Below are positions 6,820 through 13,432 of a stretch of DNA of 15,439 bases, in pieces. The position numbers and the translations under genes are program-made. Source of the stretch: Planctomycetota bacterium. GTDB taxonomy: Bacteria > Planctomycetota > UBA1135 > GCA-002686595. Numbering within the stretch: position 1 is the first letter of the stretch; every line of letters begins with the position of its first letter. The stretch covers positions 1 through 15,439 of the forward strand of contig SCVU01000693.1 in NCBI GenBank assembly GCA_004296785.1, given 5' to 3'. The notes beneath the pieces are model-generated. The model saw only the letters and a program-made list of their open reading frames with translations. It had not been told where the DNA came from and did no database searches.

Positions 6820-7680
6820 ATGCCGTTCTGCAGCGCGCAACTCGCACAGCGCGTCGAGCGCGCCGAAGCCACGCTGATCGGCGACGCCGCGCGCGCGTCC
6901 GCGGCGCGCCTCGCGCGCGCGCCGTTCGTGCTCGAGCTGTGCGGCGGCATCGCCGCGTGCACGGAGCCCGGCTCGCCGCTGTGCAAGGTCGCCGGGCTCG
7001 GCTTCGGCGAGGTGCCGAGCGACGCCGCGTGGCGCGCGGTCGAGCGCGAGTACGACGGGCGCGACGTCGAGGTCGTCGCCGAGGTCGCCTCGCTCGCGCG
7101 GCCCGAGATCGTGCGCGAGCTGTCGGCGCGCGGCTACGAGCTCGTCGGCTGCGAGCACGTGCTCGGCCTCGACCTGCGCGCATTCGATCGCGCGCGCGGC
7201 GCTCCGAGCGCGCGCGCCGCCGCGGCCGCGGCGATTCGCATCGAGCGCATCACCGACGGCGAGGAGCGGCTGTGGACCGACACGGTGCTCGACGGCTTCG
7301 CGACGCCGGATGCGCAGGGCGTGCCGAGCCACGAGGCATTCCCGCGCGACGCGCTCGAGCGCGCGATCACCGACATGACCCGCGCCGGCGGCGTGCAGCG
7401 CCAGCTCGCGCGCCTCGACGGGCGCGTCGCCGGCGCGGCGAGCATGCGCACGAGCGACGGCATCGCGCAGCTGTGCGGCGCGGCGACGCTGCCGCCGCTG
7501 CGGCGGCGCGGCGTGCAGAGCGCGCTGCTCGATTGGCGGCTCGCGGAAGCTGCTCGATTGGGCTGCGACCTCGCGGTGGTCACGACGCAGCCCGGCTCGA
7601 AATCGCAGCAGAACGTGATGCAGCTCGGCTTCGAGCTCTTGTACGTGCGCACCGTGCTCGTCCGCCGCGCGGACGAGTGA
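6820..7680 (+). CDS. GNAT-family N-acetyltransferase, two-module
   Basis: A 286-residue cytoplasmic protein. The C-terminal half, about 140-286, is a GNAT domain that transfers acetyl from acetyl-CoA. Its pyrophosphate-binding loop is RRRGVQSAL (R228-L236), followed by a helix rich in Ala and Leu, the strand CDLAVVTTQPGSKSQQNV and the closing GFELLYVRTVLVRR. The strand LARLDGRVAGAASM before the loop is also typical. The N-terminal half (about 30-130, LCKVAGLGFG through SARGYELVGCEHVL) resembles a degenerate GNAT module without a CoA loop. Two-domain GNATs of this layout are known; the acceptor is unknown. ATG 6820 has no ribosome site but fits the domain start. The same frame is open back to 5410 through the preceding gene, which is a GC artefact. 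The gene stands alone, after the tandem repeat. Confidence 0.85.
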   Translation: MPFCSAQLAQRVERAEATLIGDAARASAARLARAPFVLELCGGIAACTEPGSPLCKVAGLGFGEVPSDAAWRAVEREYDGRDVEVVAEVASLARPEIVRELSARGYELVGCEHVLGLDLRAFDRARGAPSARAAAAAAIRIERITDGEERLWTDTVLDGFATPDAQGVPSHEAFPRDALERAITDMTRAGGVQRQLARLDGRVAGAASMRTSDGIAQLCGAATLPPLRRRGVQSALLDWRLAEAARLGCDLAVVTTQPGSKSQQNVMQLGFELLYVRTVLVRRADE

Positions 7681-7804
7681 GCGCCGCGCGGCGCGGCGGG
7701 AAATGGGTACTTGAACTGCGTCGGAACGCCTTCGAAAGGAGGGCTCCCAGCGCGCCGCGGCCCCATGCGACGCGCTCCTCGAGACTCGAGCCGGAGGTCC
7801 AAGC
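7681..7804 (+). promoter_or_regulatory. Leader region of the serine hydrolase-like gene, with two Shine-Dalgarno sequences
   Basis: In this 124-bp gap, positions 7700-7740 have visibly more A and T than their surroundings. AAAGGAGGG at 7735-7743 is a strong ribosome-site sequence with no start codon at a workable distance. The real site GGAGG at 7793-7797 sits seven bases before ATG 7805. CTCC at 7775-7778 can pair with GGAG at 7793-7796, enclosing a second short stem (7779-7782 with 7786-7789), so the ribosome site could be partly sequestered. No clear -10 box is seen. Confidence 0.4.
7793..7797 (+). promoter_or_regulatory. Strong ribosome-binding site GGAGG
   Basis: GGAGG ends seven bases before ATG 7805 and fixes the start of the serine hydrolase-like gene. 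It is the best-placed Shine-Dalgarno sequence in the window. Several neighbouring genes lack one altogether. Confidence 0.75.
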
Positions 7805-9310
7805 ATGCTGCGCCATTCCTCGTCCGCGTTCGCGTTCACTGCACTGCTGACGGCGGCGCTCTCGGCCGCCTACGCCGCGCCGACGCCGGCGCAGCAGTCG
7901 CCGGCTCCGAAGCCTGACCTCGACGCGCGCGTGCGCGAACTCGCCGAGCGCTGCATGCAGCGCTCGGGCGCGAACGGGCTCGCGCTCGCGGTGCGCAGCG
8001 CCGGCAACGAAGCGCTGCGCCTCGAGCTCGGCACACTCTTGCCGACCGCCGACACCAAGCAACCGCGCGTCGACGCGCGCGCGCTCGTCGAGCCGTTGAT
8101 CGCAGTCGCCGCCTGGCAGCAGGTCGCGGCCGGCAAGTGGAAACCGGATCAGCGCATGCACGCGCTCGCGCCCGAGCTCGGACTGGCCGAGTCCGACGCG
8201 ACGCTCGCACAGTTCCTCGCGCACACGGCCGGGCTCGCGAATCCGTTCGAGCTCGCGACGGCGGAGCCCAAGGTGCTCGCGCTGCCGCTCGCCGAGTACG
8301 CGGCGCGCATCGCAGCGCTGCCGCGCGCGACCGCGCCCGGCGAGTGCTTCGCGTACAGCGACGCGCACGTCTACGCGCTGTCGGTCGCGCTCGCGCACGC
8401 GCTCGCGGCCGACCAGCGGGCGAAGCCGGCCGAAGCCGGCGCGACGGCCGGCGGCGCGCGCGGGCCGAACGAGCCGCGAGCGCTGCGCGGGATCGGTGCG
8501 GTGAGCGCGGCGGCCGCCGCGGAACGCGCCGACGCCCGCGCCTGGATCGCCGAGCACATCGTCGCCGCGGCGGGCCTGGACCCCGAGCTGCTGGCGCCAA
8601 GCGAGGCGACGCAGCGCGCGTTCGGCTGGCAGCGCGTCGGCGGCGCCGATCACGAGTCGTGCGCGGCGCACGCGCTCGGTCCGCTGCGTTTCGAGCTCAC
8701 GCTCGACGAGCTCGCGCGGCTCGGCGAGGCGCTCGCGACCGAGCAAGTGCTCGCCGCCGACGCGTGGAACCGGATGAGCGAGCCCGCGCGCGAGCGCGAC
8801 GGCGTGCTGCGGCGCGTCGCGCACGGCGTGACGCTCGCGCCGCTGGGCGAGGTCCCGGGCTACCTGATGGGCGGCGCGGTCGGCGAGACGCGCGTGCACG
8901 TCGCGCTGTATCCGGAGGCGCGGCTCGCGCTCGCGCTCGCCCTCGACGGACCGGGCGCGGAGAACGGCCACTCGGCGGCGGAGCTCGAGCGCGGCGTCGT
9001 GCGACTGTTGCTCGGCACGCAGCCGCCGCCGACCACGCCGCTGCCGCTGCCGGCCGAGAAGCGCGCGACGTACCTCGGCATCTACGGGCACGGCTGCGAT
9101 TCCTATCGCGTCATCGAACGCGACGAGCAGCTCGAGTTCGTGCCGCCGCGCGGCGATCAGGTGCGGCTGGTGCACGTCGGCGCGCACGAGTTCGCATCGG
9201 CAATCGATCCGGAAGTGCGCCTGAAATTCAGAGTCGTCGAGGGCCGCGTCGCCGACGAGGTCGTGCTCGACGAGCACGGGGTGACGAGCGTGCTGCGGCG
9301 CGTGCCGTGA
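7805..9310 (+). CDS. Secreted beta-lactamase-like (serine hydrolase fold) protein, probably catalytically inactive
   Basis: A 501-residue protein with a clear signal peptide (MLRHSSSAFAFTALLTAALS, cleavage near A24-A25), so it acts outside the inner membrane. The fold resembles the class C beta-lactamase/DD-peptidase family: AAWQQVAAGKWKPDQRM, ATLAQFLAHTAGLANP, and PGECFAYSDAHVYALSVAL in the YxN region. Lining it up by these landmarks, the SxxK nucleophile motif falls on A93-L94-V95-E96, so both Ser and Lys are lost. YxN is Y184-S-D186, and the usual HxG motif region reads PLGEVPGYLM without it. Residues from about 415 (ATYLGIYGHGCDSYRVI to the end) look like the beta-barrel C-terminal domain of serine hydrolases. 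An Ala/Gly-rich insert lies near 205-240. The start is supported by GGAGG seven bases upstream. It may be a binding protein or pseudoenzyme; the YejM-like gene follows after 91 bp. Confidence 0.78.
   Translation: MLRHSSSAFAFTALLTAALSAAYAAPTPAQQSPAPKPDLDARVRELAERCMQRSGANGLALAVRSAGNEALRLELGTLLPTADTKQPRVDARALVEPLIAVAAWQQVAAGKWKPDQRMHALAPELGLAESDATLAQFLAHTAGLANPFELATAEPKVLALPLAEYAARIAALPRATAPGECFAYSDAHVYALSVALAHALAADQRAKPAEAGATAGGARGPNEPRALRGIGAVSAAAAAERADARAWIAEHIVAAAGLDPELLAPSEATQRAFGWQRVGGADHESCAAHALGPLRFELTLDELARLGEALATEQVLAADAWNRMSEPARERDGVLRRVAHGVTLAPLGEVPGYLMGGAVGETRVHVALYPEARLALALALDGPGAENGHSAAELERGVVRLLLGTQPPPTTPLPLPAEKRATYLGIYGHGCDSYRVIERDEQLEFVPPRGDQVRLVHVGAHEFASAIDPEVRLKFRVVEGRVADEVVLDEHGVTSVLRRVP
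7944..7967. repeat. Perfect 24-bp palindrome inside a coding region
   Basis: The half-site CCGAGCGCTGCA (7944-7955) is followed immediately by its exact reverse complement (7956-7967) with no spacer. It lies in the coding sequence of the serine hydrolase-like gene, about 140 bp after the start codon, and encodes AERCMQRSG in the segment just after the signal peptide. Confidence 0.9.
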
Positions 9311-9386
9311 GCGCGCGCTGAGTCATGCCCTGGGCGCGCGCGCGAGTTTCACGGGGCCGCACGGCGCGCCGACCCCTCCGCTCGGC

Positions 9387-9392
9387 TAGCAT
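9387..9392 (+). promoter_or_regulatory. -10-like hexamer TAGCAT close to a start codon
   Basis: TAGCAT ends nine bp before ATG 9402, so transcription would begin within 2-4 nt of the start codon. No Shine-Dalgarno sequence of standard spacing is present (only AAGG within the would-be untranscribed region). No -35 match is seen. The call rests on the TANNNT form and on recurrence. Confidence 0.4.
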
Positions 9393-9401
9393 CAAGGCTG
9401 G

Positions 9402-11372
9402 ATGAAGGCCGCATCGAGCGACCGCAAACGGCTCGCGACGAACGGCGAAGCGCGTGTGAAGCCGCGCGCGCTGCGTCGCGCCACGCTCGAGCTGTGGCTG
9501 CTCAACATCGCGTTCTCGATCGCGATCGGCTCGAGCTTCCTCGGGCACGTGCGCGAATCGTCGACGACCGGGCTGCGCGGCTATCTGTTCGTCGTCGCGG
9601 CGCTGGTCTCGACGATGGCGCTGCTCACCGCGATCCTCGGCCTGAGCTTCCTCGCGTGCGCGAGCGTCGTGCGCAGCGCGCGCCGCTTCGGGAGCGCGCA
9701 GGCGCTGCTGTGGTCGACGTTCCAGGTGCTGCTGTTCGCCGACACGCGCATCTACAACCTGTTCGGGTACCACATCAACGGCCAGGTCTGGGACCTCGTG
9801 TTCACGCGCGGCTCGGAGGACGCGGTCCACTTCGGCTGGGAAGTGTGGGCGGCGATCTTCGGCGGCCTCGGCGCCGTCGGAGTGCTGCAGTACCTCGTGT
9901 GGTCGCGCTGCCTCGTGCACTCCGAGACGCCGCGCGCCGCGCAGCCGCTGTGGATGCGCACGCTGCGACCGGGCGTCGCGTGGAGCGTGCTGCTGCTGCC
10001 CGCGATCTGCGTCGAGAAGGCGATCTACGCGCAGGCGCGCCTGACGCGCGACCGCGAGGTCACCGCGCTCGCGAAGCTGTTCCCGTTCTATCCGCGGCTC
10101 GCGTCGCAGGACCTCGCGACGCTCGTGCTCGGCCACGACGAGCCGCGCATGCCGCGCGTCGACGCGACCGACGATGCGCTCGCGTACCCGCGCGCGTACC
10201 CGCGCCTCGATCCGCACGGCGCGCGGCCGAACGTGCTGATCGTCGTGCTCGACTGCTGGCGCCGCGACATGCTGTCGCGCGAGGTCACGCCGGGGCTCGA
10301 GGACTTCGCGGCGAGCTGCGTGCGCTTCGACGACCACCTGAGCGGCGGCAACTCGACGCGCTTCGGCGTGTTCTCGCTGCTGTACGGACTGCACGGCTCG
10401 TACTGGTTCCCGGTCTACGCGGCGCGCAAGAGCCCCGTGCTCGTCGACGTGCTGCAGCACCAGGGCTACGAGTGCCGCGCCTTCACGAGCGCGTCGGCCA
10501 ACTACCCCGAACTGCGCGCGACGGCGTTCGCGGGGCTCGGCGACGGACTCCGCGACGAGTGGGGCGTCGACGAGCCGTGGCGACGCGACGAGCTCGCCGC
10601 GGAAGCGCTGGTCGAGTGGCAGCAGGAGCGCGCGGCGCGCGGCGCGAGCGAGCCGTGGTTCGGCTTCCTGTTCCTCGACTCGCCGCACCAGACCTACAGC
10701 CACCCGCCGGGCCGCACGCCGTTCACGCCGAGCGCGGAGAGCCTGAACTACATGCGCATCTCGAGCGGCGCGCTGCGCGAGGAGCCGGGCGAACTGCTCG
10801 AGGTGTACAACCGCTACCGCAACGCGGTCTCGCACGCGGGAGCGGTCGCCGCGGACACGCTCGACGAGCTCGAGCGCGCGGGTGCGCTCGCGAACACGAT
10901 CGTCGTCGTGACCGGCGACCACGGCGAGGAGTTCCTCGAGCACGGCGCGTTCGGGCACACGAGCAACTTCTCGGCGGCGCAGGTCGCGGTGCCGCTCCTG
11001 CTGCGGATGCCGGGGCGCGCGCCGGGCCGCGAGCCGCGGCCGACCGTGCACGCGGACGTGCCGGTGACGATCCTCGAAGCGCTGGGCGCGGATCCGGCCG
11101 AGCGCTCGAACTGGTGCCAGGGCCGCAACCTGCTCGATCCGGCCGGCGAGCGCCGCCGCATCGTCGCGGGTTGGCACGAGCTCGGTATGTGGACGCACGA
11201 GGGCATCCTGCGCATCCCGCTGGTCGATCAGGACACGTTCGACATCGAGGCGTACGCGCCCGACTGGAAGCTCGTGCTCGACGATCGCGCGCTGCTCGAG
11301 CGACACGCGAACGCGCTCGCGCAGCTCGCGCACGAGTGCCGGCGCTTCCTCGCCGCGCCTACGGAACCTTGA
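9402..11372 (+). CDS. YejM/PbgA-like inner-membrane protein with sulfatase-fold domain
   Basis: A 656-residue protein. About five membrane helices lie in residues 30-207, followed by a periplasmic alkaline-phosphatase-superfamily domain from about 275. The match to E. coli YejM (PbgA) runs full length: LWLLNIAFSIAIGSSFL at the first helix, FADTRIYNLFGYHINGQVW, then NVLIVVLD, HLSGGNSTRFGVFSLLYGLH and WCQGRNLLDP. E. coli YejM senses periplasmic LPS and controls LpxC degradation. Here the metal-site positions are filled: D284 in VLDCWRRD, T319 as candidate nucleophile in GGNST, and D506/H507 in GDHGEE, with H519 following. An enzymatic role, such as phosphatase or phosphoethanolamine-type transfer, is therefore possible. 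ATG 9402 has no ribosome site and directly follows a -10-like box. Family membership is confident; the exact role is not. Confidence 0.83.
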   Translation: MKAASSDRKRLATNGEARVKPRALRRATLELWLLNIAFSIAIGSSFLGHVRESSTTGLRGYLFVVAALVSTMALLTAILGLSFLACASVVRSARRFGSAQALLWSTFQVLLFADTRIYNLFGYHINGQVWDLVFTRGSEDAVHFGWEVWAAIFGGLGAVGVLQYLVWSRCLVHSETPRAAQPLWMRTLRPGVAWSVLLLPAICVEKAIYAQARLTRDREVTALAKLFPFYPRLASQDLATLVLGHDEPRMPRVDATDDALAYPRAYPRLDPHGARPNVLIVVLDCWRRDMLSREVTPGLEDFAASCVRFDDHLSGGNSTRFGVFSLLYGLHGSYWFPVYAARKSPVLVDVLQHQGYECRAFTSASANYPELRATAFAGLGDGLRDEWGVDEPWRRDELAAEALVEWQQERAARGASEPWFGFLFLDSPHQTYSHPPGRTPFTPSAESLNYMRISSGALREEPGELLEVYNRYRNAVSHAGAVAADTLDELERAGALANTIVVVTGDHGEEFLEHGAFGHTSNFSAAQVAVPLLLRMPGRAPGREPRPTVHADVPVTILEALGADPAERSNWCQGRNLLDPAGERRRIVAGWHELGMWTHEGILRIPLVDQDTFDIEAYAPDWKLVLDDRALLERHANALAQLAHECRRFLAAPTEP

Positions 11373-11383
11373 TCGACGCGCAC

Positions 11384-11389
11384 TAGACT
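11384..11389 (+). promoter_or_regulatory. -10-like hexamer TAGACT six bp before a start codon
   Basis: TAGACT ends exactly six bp before ATG 11396, so a normal transcription start would fall on the A of the ATG and give a leaderless mRNA. There is no Shine-Dalgarno sequence in the gap (GGCGGC). The hexamer sits 11 bp after the stop codon of the YejM-like gene. No good -35 box is present. Confidence 0.45.
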
Positions 11390-11395
11390 GGCGGC

Positions 11396-13432
11396 ATGTC
11401 CCGGCTCGCCGCCTTCGCGTTCGCCGCCGCGTTCGCCGCAGTTGCGCTGCGCGCACAGCCCCACCACCACGACGAGCACGGCCCCGCGTCGCGGCCCGCG
11501 CATCCGCCCGTTCCGCAGCAGCGCGGCGTCGCGCCGTCCGACGATCCGCGCGCGCGCTTCTTGACGTCGCGCAAGAGCCCGGTCGAGCTCGCGCTGCCCG
11601 TCGAGGACGACGCGTTCCTGTTCGCGGTGTTCGGCGATCGCACCGGCGGACCGGCCGACGGCGTGCAGGTGCTCGCGCAGGCGGTCGAGGACGCGAACTT
11701 GTTCGGCCCCGACCTCGTGATGACCGTCGGCGATCTGGTGCAGGGCTACAACGAGACGCCGCAGTGGCTCGCGCAGATGACGGAGTACAAGTCGATCATG
11801 GGCGCGCTGCGCTGCCCGTGGTTTCCCGTCGTCGGCAATCACGACCTGTACTGGCGCGGCGAGGGCAGGGCGCCCGAGCGCGAGCACGAGGGCAACTACG
11901 AGCAGCACTTCGGCCCGCTGTGGTACGCGTTCGAGCACAAGGGCTGCTGGTTCGTGTGCCTGCACTCCGACGAGGACGATCCGGAGAAGGGCGACAAGAC
12001 CTTCGACGAGCCGCGCGGCCAGCGGATGAGCGCCGAGCAGTACGCGTGGCTCGACCGCACGCTCGAGCAGGCGCGCGGTGCGCGGCACGTGTTCGTGTTC
12101 CTGCACCACCCGCGCTGGATCGGCGGCAACTACGGCCAGGACTGGGAGCGCGTGCACGCGCGGCTCGTGCGCGCCGGCAACGTGCACGCGGTCTTCGCCG
12201 GGCACATCCACCGGATGCGCTACGACGGCGCGCGCGACGGCATCGAGTACTTCGCGCTCGCGACGGTCGGCGGCGTGCAGGACGCGCACGCGGCCGCGGC
12301 GGGCTACCTGCACGAGTACCACCTGGTGCTCGTGCGCGACGGCGGCATCGACGTCGCGACGGTGCCGGTCGGCGCGGCGATGGATCCGCGCGCGATCACC
12401 GGGAAGATCAGCGACGAGGTGCGCGCGCTGTCGCAGGCGCTGCCGACCGCCGCGCAAGGGTCGATCGCGGCCGACGCGCTCGGCGTCGGAGCCGAGATCT
12501 CCGTCGTGCTGCGCAATCCGACCACGCGCGAGGTCGAGGCGACCGTCGCGGCGGAGAGCGAGGACTCGCGCTGGCGCTTCGCGCCCGACCACGTTCACGT
12601 GAAGCTCGCGCCGGGCGCGAGCGAGACCGTGCGCGTGCGCGCGGCGCACCACGCGGCGCTGCCCGACGGCGATTTCCGCGGCGCGCGGCTCGCGGTCTCG
12701 CTCGAGTACCTCGGCGAAGGGCTGCGCGTGCCGCTGCCGGAGCGCGTGCTCGCGATTGCGATCGACGCGCGCGGGCTGCCAGCCGCAAAGGGCACGACTT
12801 CCGGCCAGGAGCCGGTGCAGGAGCGCGCGCTCGTGCTCGGCGGCGCCGGTGCGTGCGCGCGCGTCGACAGCAAGGCGTTGGAACTGCCGGACGGTCCGTT
12901 CACCGTCGAGGCGTGGATCGACGCGGTCGAGTTCGGCGAGCGCGTCGGTCTCGTGTGCAAGACCGAGAGCAGCGAGTTCGGGCTGTTCGCGAGCGGCGCG
13001 CGCGCGGAGTTCGTCGCGCACGTCGGCGGCAAGTACGTCGCGGCGAAGTCGAGCGGGCCGGCGCTCGCGACCGGGCGCTGGCAGCACGTCGCGGGCGTCT
13101 ACGACGGCCGCGAAGTGCGCGCGTACGTCGACGGCAAGCTCGTCGGGCGCGGCGCCGGCGGCGGTCCGCGCAAGACGAACGCGCTGCCGCTGTACGTCGG
13201 CGCCGACGTCACGAAGAGCGGCGCGCCCGACTCGTTCTTCCACGGCTCGATCGACGCGCTGCGGATCTCCTCCGTCGCGCGCTACGACGGCGAGAGCTTC
13301 GCGCCGCAGCGGCGGCCGCCGATCGACGCGCAGACGGTGCTCGCGCTCGACATGGAGGAGCAGCTCGGGCCGTGGCTGCTCGACGGCTCGGGGCGCCGCG
13401 CGCACGCCGAACGCACGGCGGCGGCGCGCTAG
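11396..13432 (+). CDS. Secreted metallophosphoesterase with C-terminal LamG domain
   Basis: A 678-residue exported protein with signal peptide 1-20 (cleavage near RAQ) and then a His-rich stretch, HHHDEH, at 24-29. The calcineurin-like phosphoesterase domain covers about 70-330. Its metal-binding motifs are in order: GDRTGG (D81), GDLVQGY (D113), GNHD (N148, H149), LHHPRW (H237 or H238) and GHIHR (H270, H272). The first motif has Arg where the classic GDxH has His, a variant common in related secreted proteins. A beta-rich linker at about 370-460 is followed by a LamG/concanavalin-like domain at about 477-635 (FTVEAWIDA, GRWQHVAGVYDGREVRAYVDG, FHGSIDALRISSVARY). LamG domains bind glycans, so the enzyme may act on surface or polysaccharide-linked phosphoesters (inference). 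The start directly follows a -10-like box. Its stop overlaps that of the convergent dioxygenase. Confidence 0.9.
   Translation: MSRLAAFAFAAAFAAVALRAQPHHHDEHGPASRPAHPPVPQQRGVAPSDDPRARFLTSRKSPVELALPVEDDAFLFAVFGDRTGGPADGVQVLAQAVEDANLFGPDLVMTVGDLVQGYNETPQWLAQMTEYKSIMGALRCPWFPVVGNHDLYWRGEGRAPEREHEGNYEQHFGPLWYAFEHKGCWFVCLHSDEDDPEKGDKTFDEPRGQRMSAEQYAWLDRTLEQARGARHVFVFLHHPRWIGGNYGQDWERVHARLVRAGNVHAVFAGHIHRMRYDGARDGIEYFALATVGGVQDAHAAAAGYLHEYHLVLVRDGGIDVATVPVGAAMDPRAITGKISDEVRALSQALPTAAQGSIAADALGVGAEISVVLRNPTTREVEATVAAESEDSRWRFAPDHVHVKLAPGASETVRVRAAHHAALPDGDFRGARLAVSLEYLGEGLRVPLPERVLAIAIDARGLPAAKGTTSGQEPVQERALVLGGAGACARVDSKALELPDGPFTVEAWIDAVEFGERVGLVCKTESSEFGLFASGARAEFVAHVGGKYVAAKSSGPALATGRWQHVAGVYDGREVRAYVDGKLVGRGAGGGPRKTNALPLYVGADVTKSGAPDSFFHGSIDALRISSVARYDGESFAPQRRPPIDAQTVLALDMEEQLGPWLLDGSGRRAHAERTAAAR
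13429..13432. other. CTAG shared by two convergent stop codons
   Basis: The metallophosphoesterase ends with TAG at 13430-13432 on the plus strand and the dioxygenase with TAG at 13431-13429 on the minus strand. The palindrome CTAG therefore supplies both stop codons and the genes overlap by four bp. There is no room for an intergenic terminator. Confidence 0.9.

Noticed and set aside
5410..7680. A 756-codon frame ending with the acetyltransferase
   Set aside because: Before 6820 it reads the beta-helix gene out of frame and gives low-complexity Arg/Ala sequence; the GNAT protein begins at 6820.
7711..7917. A 68-codon plus-strand frame after the spare Shine-Dalgarno sequence
   Set aside because: It overlaps the signal-peptide region of the serine hydrolase-like gene out of frame, and its starts are not at a proper distance from either ribosome site.
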